A stretch of DNA of 64,000 bases from Asterias amurensis (lineage: Eukaryota > Echinodermata > Asteroidea > Forcipulatida > Asteriidae): positions 4,277,501 to 4,341,500 of the forward strand of contig NC_092669.1 in the NCBI RefSeq assembly GCF_032118995.1, in the 5' to 3' direction. The position numbers and the translations under genes are program-made. Below are positions 9,955 to 21,662 of the stretch, one piece after another. Each line of letters starts with the position of its first letter. Within the stretch, counting starts at the first letter, position 1. The notes under the pieces were generated by a model, which ran no database searches, was not told the DNA's origin, and saw nothing but the letters and a program-made list of their open reading frames with translations.

Positions 9955-12157
9955 CAACAAACTATACAAATGTTTCCCATTCAGTAATACATCTTGAATT
10001 GTATTGGTGTGGGTAGAAATTAGAGCAGTTTGGTGAGATAGTTATGGAAAAGTATTATTTGATTTTGTTGTTTACAGAAATTGCCAATTCATTACAGCTG
10101 AGGCCTATCCATTTGCTTATTTTCTACACTAATGAATGCCAGTAAACACTGATCCATTGGTCTATTTTATATAGTAATTCAACAAGCAAACTATTCAGCT
10201 CATTGGTGTTTGGTTTGATCCCACGTCAAGTTAACTGGTGCCGCCATTATGTCCAGATGAATCAATTACTACCGTTCTGAAAAAGTGTTTTTCATTCCAA
10301 CCATTATGAAACCCATTAAACCCTAACATATTTTTTTGCCGTGTAGGCCTATCTTGTAACTAACGCGCAGTTTGTGATCGGATTGGTTAGTCTGTATAGC
10401 GCCCTCTTTTGGCAGAGAAATGCCCAGGCCGATTAAACCCGATTAAGAGAGTTTAGAGTAAAACTAGAATCGATCATCTTTGCTGTTGCAAAGAATGTGT
10501 TGGCAAGAAAAGAGGATTAGGCCTACACTGTCTGAAACACAATAAATATATTCTTTTCTTTCTTTTACTAAACTGAGTGTGTTCCTGGTTTGATTGGCAG
10601 CATGCATATTGGTCGTTCAAATGCTTTAAGTCTTTGGGTTAGAACACTCAGTCCCTACAAAAAGAAATTTACCCAAATCCATCTTGTGGCTAAGATCTAA
10701 GAACCTGGGCCCAGCAAACGATCTTAAATGTTAAGCTAGCAACCGCTCGTGAAATAGGTTCACGCTTAAGCAATTAGTTTTGGTACGTTAAGCAAAAAAA
10801 TAAATTGCTTACCGTTAAGCAGCCCTACGAAATTGTATTGGATGTCAATGTGTGTATTGGATATCAATGTGTTCAATTGATATGCGACTTCAAAATTTGT
10901 GGTGACTATATAGGTCGAAGACTCACTCGAGCTAATTATGCTGGTAATAATTGTTATCCAGCTATGTTACAAAAAAATCGTGATTTTTGACTGACCGTAA
11001 ATGAGTACACACAATTTTGTTTACCATGGTACAGGTTGCTGACTACGCGGTAACTCAGTTCAAAGTTAGTTCACACTCACACGTCGAGGAACAAAATTCA
11101 CTACGACCCTAGAACTCAAGCAAAGGTCTTTGAGCAAACTTATTAAAGTCGTTGCAGGAAAACGCCGCTGTGACGAACAAAACAATATCCACGGTAGTTT
11201 GTTCGGCATAATACTGTGTTCGCTCGGTGTACAGCGGTATTCGACGCCGACCGATCGAAGCCAAGAAATTTCATGCTTTACAGCACACATTATTTTACAT
11301 CACACTTATTAAACTTACGATCCAAATAGATCTTGCAATATATGAACCATTTAAATATGAGCATTACAAAAAAGGGATGCAACAAACCTGATAAACAATG
11401 TTAACCAAACTTAAACTCCAATTCTAACAGAAATTCTATTGGGCCCTGTAACATTTTGAGAAGATCTATTATGTAGCTTCGGCAAAAGGGTCTAACTTCA
11501 AATGCAATATTAATCAAACTTAAACTCATGAAAACCAAATCACAGCCTCCGCTACCATGTGCAGAACTTATAACAATCTTACCTTTAGAAGCAAGCTTTC
11601 AACAAACAATAAACGTGTTTTCCTTTCCTCCGAACTTCACAACTTGTGTTTCTTTCTCGCCAACAAGTCCTCCGAGACTTATAAAGGAAGGCCGCACGAC
11701 CACTCGACGTTGTGTCCTTAAACTCGACTTTAGCCCAACTAAATCACTATGGATGCAGGTACCAAATTTTAAATACCAAGAGCTGAACAGCCAAGTACCA
11801 GCATTTTAAAAACAATCGTTTTACATCAACAGATCTCGTGGCTGTGATTTTGGTTGAAAGTGTTAATCATATATTCCTCTACCAGCACATTGTGTCCGAG
11901 GAAGCTTTTTGTAAAAAAAAAAAAAACTTGAGTAAAACCAAGTGTAAAGTATACGTGATAATAGTAAGGCCATTTTTTTTTCTAGATGTGCCCAACTGCT
12001 TAAAGCAGTAAATTATGTTTAAACAACGTTTTGCTCAGCGAAAAATATATGGAAAATACCAGCCACCGATTGTAATATGTTACAATGTATTTTGGCTTGT
12101 AACGTTACTTAAGTATAAGCATTGGAAACTCATTCCGCAACAGTGAAGTATAGTTAA
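9955..12157. other. Mostly single-copy intergenic DNA
   Basis: No convincing exon. The longest open frame here (11528-11809, plus) has no recognisable domain and average intergenic base composition. The only repeat seen is a GTTAAGC-rich family G relative at 10708-10838. Confidence 0.45.
10708..10838. mobile_element. Family G relative
   Basis: Starts GGGCCCAGCAAACG and ends with AGCAGCCCTACGAAATTG. GTTAAGC/GCTTAAC units are repeated inside it. This matches the layout of family G (GGGCCCAATTTCAT ends, TAAGC units), but it is diverged. Confidence 0.5.
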
Positions 12158-12522
12158 AGGGAAGTTACACGTTTGGTAATTACTCAAAACAAATATTAAC
12201 TTAAAAACTGACTTTGGTAACAAGCATTGGAGAGCTGTTGATAGTATTAAAACATTGTGGGAAACGGCTCCCTCTGAAGTAACGTAGTTTTTGAGAAAGA
12301 GGTAATTTCTCACTAAAATATTATAAGACTTCTAGCTAGAAGTCTTTTATTCCTTTCTGTAAGTACACAAATTCGTCCAACAAGGGTGTTTTTTTCTTTC
12401 ATTATTTTCTCGCAACTTTGATGACCAATTGAGCCCAAATGTTTACAGGCTTGTTATTTTATGGTTATGGTGGGATACAACAAGTGAGAACACTGGTCTT
12501 CAAACGTGTACAGTGCCTTTTA
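12158..12522. mobile_element. Family A2 MITE
   Basis: Left TTAA at 12154 and end AGGGAAGTTACACGTTTGG. Perfect inner hairpin AGACTTCTAGCTAGAAGTCT. The right end is degenerate (AGTGCCTTTTATAA). Confidence 0.82.
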
Positions 12523-12710
12523 TAACGAGAAGGTAATGATTTAGACTTTGAGAAAGACTCTTCTATATAGGTTCGTAATGTCATTCCTTTAATTTTGGTT
12601 TGTTGTTGAACTTCTAATACGTAAAGTTTTCTTGGCGTTAATTTTAGGAGTGATAACAAAACGTAAGCATCCCCTTTATCAAGCTAATGCAGATACTTGA
12701 AAAGTTACCA

Positions 12711-13127
12711 GGGCCAAATGTCATGGCTCTGGTTCTGCTTACCGCCGAATTCTGCGCTTACGCTCACGATTTCCCGCTTACGTGCAAGCGCCGAATTTCT
12801 GTGCTAGCCGTAGAATACCTGCAGCCGATTTCACGAAAAGCTAGGATTGATCCTATGTCGAGTTAGGACGAGTAACTCGTCCTAACTTAGGATTAATCTT
12901 AAGGTCTGCATGCTACATTGCAGGGCTGGGACTCGTCGTAAGTCCTAAGATTAATCTTAAAGTTAGGAAGAGTTTGGTGAAATCAACGGCTGGTAACGTT
13001 GAGTACGCCAGCGCAGAAGTAAAAAATCGCCGCTAACTTGGAAATACGCTTGCCGTAAGCATATAAATTCCTGCTTCCGTAAGCGCCGATTATGTGCTTA
13101 CGGTAAGCAGAGCCATGGAATTGGATC
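12711..13127. mobile_element. Family G' MITE (GCTTACG type) split by a family D insertion
   Basis: Ends GGGCCAAATGTCATGGCTCT and the opposing AGAGCCATGGAATTGG. Interior units repeat GCGCTTACG/CGTAAGC. It is interrupted at 12821-12992 by a family D repeat. The related copy at 18848-19105 shows the uninterrupted sequence. Confidence 0.8.
12821..12992. mobile_element. Family D repeat nested in G'
   Basis: Bounded by GCAGCCGATTTCACG and the opposing GGTGAAATCAACGGCTG. It holds inverted GTTAGGACGAGTAACTCGTC and AGGATTAATCTTAA units. Host sequence TAGAATACCT stands on the left and GTAACGT on the right; in the intact relative the host reads TAGAATACCTAGTAACGT. Confidence 0.8.
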
Positions 13128-13569
13128 CAGTAGTGGCCATGGTGCCTTTAAGCAGCTCTATGAAATTCTATTTTATTTCAGCAATGGCAATCCAGCAATG
13201 GCTTAGGATGCGTGTGCTTTCGGGATGAGACTTCAAACAGGCCGACCGATAATTTAAGCCTGAACTGAGGCCGAAGCCAGGGTGTTGTGGGCACCCCCTT
13301 AAAAAAAACATACTTAATACCAAAATCTGAAATGGTACCATCTCAAAAACAAAATTAGAATACCAGCGGGTACCTTGTTGTGAATTAATTAATTTGTGGA
13401 ATAATTACGTATTATGTAATCTAGTTTACCTAAATTCAAGCGAGAGTTGACGAAGCCAAATGTTTACTTTCCCCCTTTGAGTTGTTTTTGAGAAAAAACG
13501 TAATTTCACTCAAACAATAAAAGACTTCAGACCTAGCCCCTATAGCCTTTCCAATGTTCTCAGATTAAT

Positions 13570-13660
13570 ATTATAAGATAATTATAGCAGAAAGCTTCCC
13601 TTACAATATTATTAGCTGATGTACTGTAGTTTTTAAGAAACGAGTATAGTTTCACGAAAT
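13570..13660. mobile_element. Family C fragment
   Basis: Part of one C arm (GCAGAAAGCTTCCCTTACAA, TGTACTGTAGTTTTTAAGAA), diverged. Confidence 0.5.
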
Positions 13661-13711
13661 ATGGACAGGTTTGCGATAACACCATGATATGACTATCTCT
13701 AAATGCGTTGG

Positions 13712-13790
13712 GGTGGTTCTGAAAAGAACCATTGGTTTCAACTCGACGTTTCGATCAGTTGCTCTGATCGTCTTCTGGAGAAAGATTAAT
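13712..13790. other. Hairpin with a CGAAACGTCGAG motif on the minus strand
   Basis: The minus strand reads GACGATCAGAGCAACTGATC and then GAAACGTCGAG, giving a short GATCAG/CTGATC hairpin just before GAAAC. A GGTTCTGAAAAGAACC dyad precedes it on the plus strand. Related CGTTTCGA segments occur at 18430-18500 and 58997-59035. This is probably the end of a dispersed retroelement; its family is not established. Confidence 0.4.
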
Positions 13791-13794
13791 TTAA

Positions 13795-14150
13795 AGGATT
13801 TGGGTACTTTTTCAAAATGTCCATAGATTTACATTAAACTTACAGGGTTTGAAGATAATGATAGTGGAAAGCTTCCCTTCAAATCTTACTTACTGAGGTG
13901 CTGTAGTTTTTGAGAAATGAGTAAAACAATGTCATGAAAATCCGTTTGTAAATGATTTAAAAAAAAATTCGTCTCATGAGACGAAAACTATTTTCATGAC
14001 ATTGTTTTACCCATTTCCCCAAAACTACAGCACCTCAGCACGTAGTATTTTCAGGGAAGCTTTCTACTATCATTATCTTCAAACTGTGTAAGTTTAGTGT
14101 AAATCTGTGGACATTGTGTATTTTGTCCTACAAAAGTTACATAGACCCTT
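13795..14150. mobile_element. Family C palindromic MITE
   Basis: Left TTAA at 13791, central GTCTCATGAGAC dyad, right end ACATAGACCCTTTA. The right TTAA has been lost. Confidence 0.85.
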
Positions 14151-14402
14151 TATTAACGAAACCATTTTTTCTCTCAGCGTGCCAAAAATTATTCTAGCGT
14201 GTACAACACATTAGTATTAACACTCTCCTAAAAGGTTGCTCTGTGATTTTTCTCAGAAATTTGACGACTATTGAAGCTGAACATTCTACAGGTACATAAC
14301 CACATTGAGTGCATTATTCAATCACAGTGAGCAGGGATTCGTATCATTAATTGCAAAAAACTTGATACATAAAAAGTATCAAAACCATTTAAAGGCAGTG
14401 GA

Positions 14403-14880
14403 CACTATTGGTAATTACTCAAAATAATATTACATGTAGCATTAAACCTCACTTGGTCTAACCAGTAATGGGGAGAGGTTAATAGACCTTATCGCAAATA
14501 CCAATGCGCAAGCGCAGACTGTTGAATGAGGTGCATTGTGGGATATATATGAATCAAAATTGTAATCAGCTAGACCACAATGCACCTAATTCCAAGCTTT
14601 ACGCGCGCGCCCCAGTATTTGCGAAAAGGTCTATAGTATAAAACATTGTGAGAAACGGCTCCCTCTGCAGTGACGTAGCTAGTTTTCGAGAAAGAAGCAG
14701 TTTTCCACGAATTTGATTTCGAGACCTCAGATTTAGAATTTAAGGTATCAAAATCAAGCATCTGATGAAAGCATACAGCTTCGTGTGACAAGGGTGTTTT
14801 TTCTTTCATAATTTATCTCGCAACTCCGACTACCGATCGAGCTCAAATTTTCACAGGTTTGTTATTTTATGCATAATATA
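14403..14880. mobile_element. Family A MITE carrying a nested family L element
   Basis: Left TTAA at 14399 and end AGGCAGTGGACACTATTGG. The A sequence is split between GGGGAGAGGTTAA and TAGTATAAAACATTGTGAG by 14483-14633. The right end is missing where a family G element begins. Confidence 0.85.
14483..14633. mobile_element. Family L element (TAGACCTTATCGCAAATAC ends)
   Basis: About 150 bp with inverted ends TAGACCTTATCGCAAATAC and GTATTTGCGAAAAGGTCTA, and inner inverted GAGGTGCATTGTGG/CCACAATGCACCT. It sits at a TA inside a family A copy. A second, nearly identical copy is at 22052-22198. Confidence 0.85.
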
Positions 14881-14884
14881 GGAT

Positions 14885-15052
14885 CCCCAACCAAATTTCC
14901 ACGTGATTTTCAGGATAGGCAAGCAACAGCTGAATATCAGTAACAAGCAATATGCAATAAATAGAAATTTAGTTGGCAATCCTGTTTTTATCAATGAGGA
15001 AATTTCATGCTAAGCAAATTTTTGTGCTTAGCAGCTCTATGAAATTGGGCTA
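14885..15052. mobile_element. Family G fragment
   Basis: Right part of family G: AAATTTCCACGTGATTTTCA, AACAGCTGAATATCAGTAAC, and the end AGCAGCTCTATGAAATTGGG. Confidence 0.7.
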
Positions 15053-15417
15053 TGGTCTTACACGATTACTAATAGATATCCAATGTCTTTAGTTGCTAAA
15101 AACTTGATACACAAGTGATATTAAGACCCTTTAAATCTGCTGGTCAAATGCACCGTGTTATTGCCTCGTGCTACGGACTTTGTGCATTGCATGTTATGGT
15201 CTGTAAAGCAAGAAAAAGAGCTGCTAAGATTGGCAGGGATGGTTTTGATCGATAATGTCAACTTTCGAGGAGAATAATTATTATGACATTTTCTTGGCAG
15301 ACCTTGGATCAGACATTGGGGTTTCACTGTTTAGTCTATGTACACATGTGTTCCTTGTCGTGAGATGAGTTTTACTTGTAAATCAGTAAAACTCGACTTT
15401 TTTTTCTTCAAAAAGTT

Positions 15418-15615
15418 GCCGCGTTTCGGGTATCACCCTCTGAAGTAACGTAGTTCTCGAGAAGTAATTTTCCACCAATTTGATTTCGAGACCCCAGAAA
15501 TAGATTTTGGTGTCTCGAGATCAAGCATCTGAAAGCACACAACTTCACCGACCATGTTGAGATGCACCAAGTGATAAGACTGGTCTTTACAACTACATTG
15601 ATAGTTTCCAGTGAT
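15418..15615. mobile_element. Family A fragment, internally deleted
   Basis: Keeps CCCTCTGAAGTAACGTAGTT, the inverted GAGACC/GTCTCGAGAT pair and TGGTCTTTACAACTA, with the right interior missing. Confidence 0.65.
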
Positions 15616-15740
15616 TTTAAGAATGAAATCTCACGAGTGCACGTTTTCGGGATGTTTCGATACCCAACAATTATCAGGCAACAGTAGGCCACTGTTGTTC
15701 TCGACTATACGACTTGGTGTAAGACTAAGAGCCCTTTTAA

Positions 15741-16123
15741 AGGCAGTGAACACTATTGGTAGTTACTCAAAATAATAGTTAGCATAAAGCTTTATTTTGT
15801 CACGAGTAATGGGAGAGGTTGATAGTATAACACATTGTGAGAAACGGCTCCCTCTGAAGTGGACGTAGTTTTCGAGAAAGAAGTAATTTTCCACGGATTT
15901 GATTTCGAGACCTCAGATTTAGAATTTGAGGTCTCGAAATCAACCATCTAAAAGCGCACAACTTCGTGTGACAAGGGTGTTTTTTTCTTCCATTATTATC
16001 TCGCAACTTTGATGACCGGTTGAGCTCAAACTTTGACAGGTTTGTTATTTTATGCATAATATGTTGGGATACACCAAGTGAGAAGACTGGTCTTTGACAA
16101 TTACCAATAATGTCCACTGCCTT
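15741..16123. mobile_element. Family A MITE
   Basis: Complete: TTAA at 15737 and at 16124, ends AGGCAGTGAACACTATTGG and CCAATAATGTCCACTGCCT. Confidence 0.88.
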
Positions 16124-16664
16124 TTAAGGTTTATTTAAATTGTAATTGGAATTAAATGTAATCGTTACACCACGTCAAAAGCTAAATCTTAAAGCCGAGT
16201 CAGTGATACCAAAAGTATTTTCCCCTTTAAAGCCATGTCCTTAAATGTATTTGCTGTGCTAACTACCAGCATTTCAGACAAGGTGAAAAACATGAAAAAC
16301 AAAAATACAACTATAGTCTGACCTCAGGAGTGTTTTCGCGCCAATAATGTTTCACGTCAACAGTGTTTGCGCGCCAACACTACAGACAAACAAACAGCAA
16401 TAAGGAAATGACATAACACAAAAATGGCCTAAGAACAAACAGCGTTTTTTTTCTAAAGTTAAAGGTGTGGGTTCAGTTTTCAGTTGGATCGTGCAAATAA
16501 ACTCGGTACTAATATTATTATATGTAGATAGTTATAACCAAAATCCTCAAATAAAATTCATGTTGGGTTGGACAAAGAAATTTTGAATGGAGTTGAATTT
16601 TAACTGCAACCTTAGACTAATGTGCTTAATACGCTCAACTTAACTGAGCCGTCCATGGCACAAA

Positions 16665-16905
16665 TCCATAGAGCTGCTAAGCACACACCATTTGCTAAGT
16701 ACTTAATTTTTGCCTTGATAAAAACGGGACTCCCATTCAAATGTCCACGAGATTTTCAGGATAAGCAAACAACAGCTAAATATGCATGTTATCAAGCATT
16801 AGCAACAAATGGAAAATTTGGCTGGTAATCCTGTTTTGATAAAGGAAAAGACTTCATGCTAAGCAAATTTTTGTGCTTATAGCATCTCTATGAAATTGAG
16901 CTCAG
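16665..16905. mobile_element. Family G MITE
   Basis: Inverted ends CATAGAGCTGCTAAGCAC and TAGCATCTCTATGAAATTG. The interior includes TTGATAAAAACGGG, TTTCAGGATAAGCAAACAAC and a GCTAAG/CTTAGC core. Confidence 0.75.
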
Positions 16906-17081
16906 GCTTTTATATGTTGGTGTCTCACTCTGTCAATTATCCTTGTTCTGATCTGAGGCTGGTAATGCGTGCTGCTTTAGTGCATTCCCCCGAGACCTGA
17001 CAGCAGACAACTGGACTAACATTCGACGGGTGGGATTTGCGATATTCTTTCGGCAATTTGCGACAAATACCGACATTTTAA

Positions 17082-17423
17082 GGAACACGTTGCCTTGGAT
17101 CGGTCGAGTTGGTCTTTGAAAAGTGTTTAGAACCGTTTGTTATAAAATGCATAGAAAGATATTGAAAATAGAATACAATGATCCACAAACATTTGCCGCG
17201 AAATTGCGTGTTTTTTTCTTATACTTTGCGAACTAACACGGTCGGCCATTTATAATTGGTAAAAGGAAAACCACGCAATTTCGAGTGATACTTGTGTGGA
17301 TCATTGTATTCTACTTTTAAAATATCTTTCTAATCATATGCATTTATAACATATGCATTTTATAACAAACGTTTACAAACCCTTTTAAAGACCAACTCGA
17401 CCGGTCCAAAACAACGTGTTCCT
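17082..17423. mobile_element. Family B palindromic MITE
   Basis: TTAA at both ends (17078 and 17424). The centre is partly deleted: one CGGTCGGCCATTTAT half-core remains. Confidence 0.85.
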
Positions 17424-17736
17424 TTAAGAACGACTTATCCCAGAGCAGTAAACAGAATTTTATTCGATCTATATTATGAATCAGTCAATTGTGTTTCCTG
17501 GCAGTTTGATGATTGAATGGCCTCTAAAGAATGAATAAAATTTACGATCAAATGTTGGGAGGTTTGCCAACTTTTTTGTGTCACATTGGTAATTGTACTG
17601 GTAACATATCCACACTTGATGTAACGAAAGGTACAGAAAACGTTTGCAAAGTGTGTAATCGGTTTTTCACTACTTTCTCGTCACCCAGAATTTTTTTTTT
17701 GTTAGAAAAAACAACAACTATGTAATGTTCCTTTAA

Positions 17737-18157
17737 AGGATTTGGGTACTTTTTCAAAATGTCCGCAGATTTTCATTAAACTTACAGGGTTTGAAGATAT
17801 TGATAGTGGAAAGCTTCCCTTCAAATTTACCAACTAAGGTTGTGTAGTTTTTTGAGAAATGAGTAAAACAAATCACAAAATAGTTTTGGTCTCATGAGAC
17901 CAAAATTATTTCAGCATGTAAAATCCCCTTTACCAGTTGTGATATACCAAAACCATAGCGTAACTGGTTAATACGTTTTTACATGCTAAAACTGAGATGA
18001 ATATTATTACTTTTACTCATTTCTCAAAAACTACAGCACCTCAGTAAGTAAAATTTCAAGGGAAGCTTTCTACTATCATAATCTACAAACTGTGTAAGTT
18101 TAATGTAAATCTGTGGACATTGTGTTTTTTGTTAGGAAAAAGTACATAATATACCCT
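17737..18157. mobile_element. Family C palindromic MITE with an enlarged centre
   Basis: TTAA at 17733 and 18158. The dyad is GGTCTCATGAGACC. To its right lies about 60 bp of extra sequence around ACCAGTTGTGATATACC that other C copies lack. The preceding GTTCCTTTAA at 17727 looks like the last bases of a family B end sharing the TTAA. Confidence 0.82.
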
Positions 18158-18159
18158 TT

Positions 18160-18835
18160 AAGCTCAATTGGTCATTTGAGTCACGTTCATGAAGTGAAGA
18201 GAATCATTCTGTTTTGTACTGCTTTCTAGCAGTGAGTTTATGACTTAGGAAAACAAAACTAACTGCTTTAATTATTTCTCAAAAACTCACTCTGATGAAA
18301 ATGACAGTTTACAGTGTAAAATGTTCATGCTAAGGGTTTTTGAAGTTATGTAAACTTGCAGGCATAGGCCTAATGTGCAATTCTTTCGAGAGAAGTGTTG
18401 GCTATAAAAACAACCGGTTTAGCCCCGACGTTTCGAAACGACGTTTACTGTTCAAAACGTCGAGATCACATACCGGCTCTTTTCAGAGCCACCACTCCAC
18501 TCCAAAAATAGTTTTACACACTGTTGTACCCGCAACTTTCTTAAGATATTCAACAGTTTTTGTCCTTAATGGACTTTTGTCTTGGATTTACATGTCCAAA
18601 CATAATTATTCGTAAAAGTAACACATTTTGTATCTAGTATTTCATACATGACACATTTTTTTCTCTGGATGTCATTTTTGGTGCTGAAGTAGATCTAGGT
18701 CTGTTCTATTTACCGATGGTGATAAAAGTTATTAAATCTTTCCAGTAAAATAATTACAGCACAAGGAATTTCAAAAATCACCACGTGAGTCGATTCGCCC
18801 ATTTCGCTGTGCTTTCAAGGCACAGGTGACCTCTT
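18160..18835. other. Unassigned intergenic DNA
   Basis: No gene seen. 18385-18545 contains AGCCCCGACGTTTCGAAACG and a CACACTGTTGTACCCGCAA block that recurs as CACACAGTTGTACCCGCAA at 60645, so part of it is a dispersed repeat. Confidence 0.45.
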
Positions 18836-19425
18836 TGTCAAAGACCAGGGCCCAATTTCATGGCTCTGCTTTACTAAAGCACAGAATCGGCGCTTACGGA
18901 AGCAGGGAATTCTGTGCTTACGGCAAGCGTATTTCACGGGTTAGCGGCGAATTTTGGCTTCTGCGCGTGCGTACTCCATCCACGTTACTAGGTATTCTAC
19001 GCTTACAAGGCTATATAGCGCAGAAATTCGGCGCTTGCACGTAAGCGGGGAATCGTGATCGTAAGCGCAGAATTCGGCGGTAAGCAGAGCCATGAAATTG
19101 GGCCCAGTATTCTCACTAAGTGTACCCAACATACAAACAATAACAAACATGTGAACATTTGGACTCAATCGGTCATTAAAGTTGCAATAAAATATTGTTA
19201 TAAAAAAATAACCTTGTTGCATTACTTTGTGTGCTCTCAGATGCACAATAAAGGCTTCAGCTAAATGTCTTTTATTAATTGAGTGAGAAATTACTCTTTT
19301 CCACAAAAACTACGTCGCTTCAGAGGGAGCCGTTTCTCACAATGTTTTATATTATCAACAGATCTCCGACTCGTTACCAAGTAAGTTGTTACGCTAAGAT
19401 TTTGAGAAATTACCAAACGTGTCCA
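18836..19425. mobile_element. Family A-type MITE split by a G' element
   Basis: The A sequence runs TTTGTCAAAGACCA, is interrupted, then resumes AGTATTCTCACTAAGTGTAC through AAATTACCAAACGTGTCC. The left end is truncated. Confidence 0.75.
18848..19105. mobile_element. Family G' MITE nested in family A
   Basis: A 258-bp inverted repeat with ends GGGCCCAATTTCATGGCTCT and AGCCATGAAATTGGGCCC. Interior units are GCGCTTACG/CGTAAGCG. CA may be duplicated at the target. Two overlapping frames, one per strand, are shadows of the palindrome. Confidence 0.85.
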
Positions 19426-19430
19426 TGGGG

Positions 19431-19480
19431 TGGATTTCACAAGTTAGGGCGAGGAACTCGTCCTAACTATAGGACTAGCC
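19431..19480. mobile_element. Family D fragment
   Basis: GGGTGGATTTCACAAGTTAG followed by GGCGAGGAACTCGTCCTAAC, ending at the TTAA that starts the next A2 element. Confidence 0.6.
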
Positions 19481-19484
19481 TTAA

Positions 19485-19846
19485 AGGGAGGGTACACGTT
19501 TGGTAATTGTCAAAGACCAGTCTTCTCATTTGGTGTTTCCCATCATAAGCATAAAATAACAAGCCTGTGAAAATTTGGGCTCAATCAGTCATCGAAAGTG
19601 CGAGAAAATGATGAAAGAAAAAAACACCCTTGTTGGACGAATTTGTGTGCTTTCAGATAGGAATAAAAGACTTCTAGCTAGAAGTCTTTTATTGTTTTAG
19701 TGAGAAATTACCTCTTTCTCAAAAACTACGTTACTTCAGGGGAGTTGTTTCCCACAATGTTTTATACTACCAGCAGCTCTCCAATGCTCGTTACCACGTC
19801 AGTTTTTAAGTTAATATTTGTTTTGAGTAATTTCCCTAATTTCCCT
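19485..19846. mobile_element. Family A2 MITE
   Basis: TTAA at both ends (19481 and 19847). Perfect AGACTTCTAGCTAGAAGTCT hairpin in the middle. Confidence 0.87.
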
Positions 19847-19849
19847 TTA

Positions 19850-20433
19850 AGTGTTTAATATCTCCTAGCATAACTCATTTTGAAATCGACACCATGCCTT
19901 TAAGAGCAAAAAGTGAGCGGCATAGGGAGATAACTAGACATTATCTCAGATAATGTCTAGTTACGAAACGTCTGCATCTATTTAAAGCCGAGCACACTTC
20001 CAAAAACCAATTAGCGCACCGTCTCACATTTACGGCCTGTCTATAAACATTAATCACTTTATTGGAGATTCAAAATGTAGGGGCACGTGTATATTTAAAA
20101 CCCGCACAAGACGTTGTTCAAGGCGAAGAAGCCCTTCTTTTTTCATTCCTGACTCATTCATAATATGGGGCTTTCGGTAATAATACCCTTAGAAATAATA
20201 AGTGCAGTACATTATAAAAACTTCATTGATGTGTCTGTGAAGGAAGTTACGTAATGTAAACAATAGTTTTTCCCTTTGGTGTGGGTCATCTTATTTGCGT
20301 CTCCGAAGCAAGCGCAATTTTAGTGTTTTAACCTTCAAAGTCACTCAATCTATACGGAATTTTGCTAAATAGTTACATTTTTTGTGTCAACGTGGTTTTA
20401 AGATAATGTGATTATCTGTGTATACAATTGGAT
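19850..20433. other. Unassigned intergenic DNA
   Basis: A dyad AGATAACTAGACATTATCTC followed by AGATAATGTCTAGTTA lies at 19929-19965. Nothing else was recognised. Confidence 0.45.
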
Positions 20434-20436
20434 TAA

Positions 20437-20672
20437 AGACACTGGACACTATTGGTAATTGTCAAAGACCAGTCTTCTCACTTGGTGTATCTCAACATTA
20501 TGCACAAAATAACAAACCTGTGCAAATTTGAGATCAATTTGGTCGACGAAGTTGCGAGATAGCTATGAAAGAAAGAATTCACCCTTGTCACACGAAGTTT
20601 GTGTGCTTTCAGATGCTTGAGTTCGAGACCTCAAATTCTAAATCTGAGGAAATCAAATTCGTGACAATTCAA
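20437..20672. mobile_element. Family A MITE, right half missing
   Basis: Left TTAA at 20433. Breaks off after the GAGACCTCAAATTCTAAATC arm. Confidence 0.8.
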
Positions 20673-21344
20673 CTTGAAGTTAATATGATGTGAAGAACTC
20701 AGCTGAAAACATGTCACATTTTAAATTTCCAAAACATCTATTGCCTCCAGTGAAACAATAAACCTTAGTAAAACATATATATATATTTTTTTTAACAGTT
20801 TACTCGATAATGTTAGAACTGTTCAAAAAAGTGTGACCAAACATCATTTGACAGGGTACAAAGATTTGGGGAAATATTTTATGCCACAGAATATACAATC
20901 AAGTGTACATACGTGACGAACTATCTTCCTTGGTGGACAAAAGTGCTCCAGATTTTTGGCGATATCTTTTTCACATGTGAATTACACTACATCTACATTA
21001 ACATTTACACGGTATTTCGCTTTTAAAGGTTTCATACCGTTTGTAGATCAAGTTGTTGATCATTACACGAATCCCTACTCACTGTGGGTGAAGATATAAA
21101 AATTATGTGATATAATTTACCTGTAGAAATTTCAGGCTCAAAAGTCGTCAAGTTTTTGAGAGAGAAAAAAAAGTGAAAATCACAGAGCAATGTTTTCAGT
21201 AGAGATTCGCGTTAATACACTGTAGGGCATACATGCTAAAATATTTTTTTTCTTTGTTCAATCCTCAATCATTTAAAAATGTACCCAGTCAGTTTCCCTT
21301 GTGGTTTATTATTTGATATAAAATAATTGTTTGTAACATTGCTT
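20673..21344. other. Degenerate repeat debris
   Basis: No gene. Phrases such as TTCACTGTGGG-like, GTATCAAAA and CAGAGCAATG recur near 8890, 14270, 23330 and 24510, which suggests pieces of a larger element related to family C flanks. I could not define its ends. Confidence 0.4.
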
Positions 21345-21480
21345 TGTACTCATTTTTCGAAAACTACAGCACCTCAGCATGTAATGTTTTAAGGGAAGCT
21401 TTCAACCATCATTATCTTCAAACGGTGTAAGTTTATTGTAAATATGTGGACATTGTGTTTTGTGTAGTACAACAAAGACC
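21345..21480. mobile_element. Family C right half
   Basis: Starts TCATTTTTCGAAAACTACAG and runs through AGGGAAGCTTTCAACCATCA to TGTGTAGTACAACAAAGACC. The left arm and the dyad are gone. Confidence 0.7.
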
Positions 21481-21662
21481 CAGGCCCTTCCTTTAAATGC
21501 CACATTAACCTCTTTAATTTACGTCTTTAAAACGTTCCAGTGAGTTATGTTCCACTTTTAAAAGGTCACTATTTTTTATGACTGACGAAAACAAAAACAA
21601 ACTGGTGGAAACAAAAATACTATAAACAGACGGTTGTTTGTATTTTGCGCTGTACAAGCAGT

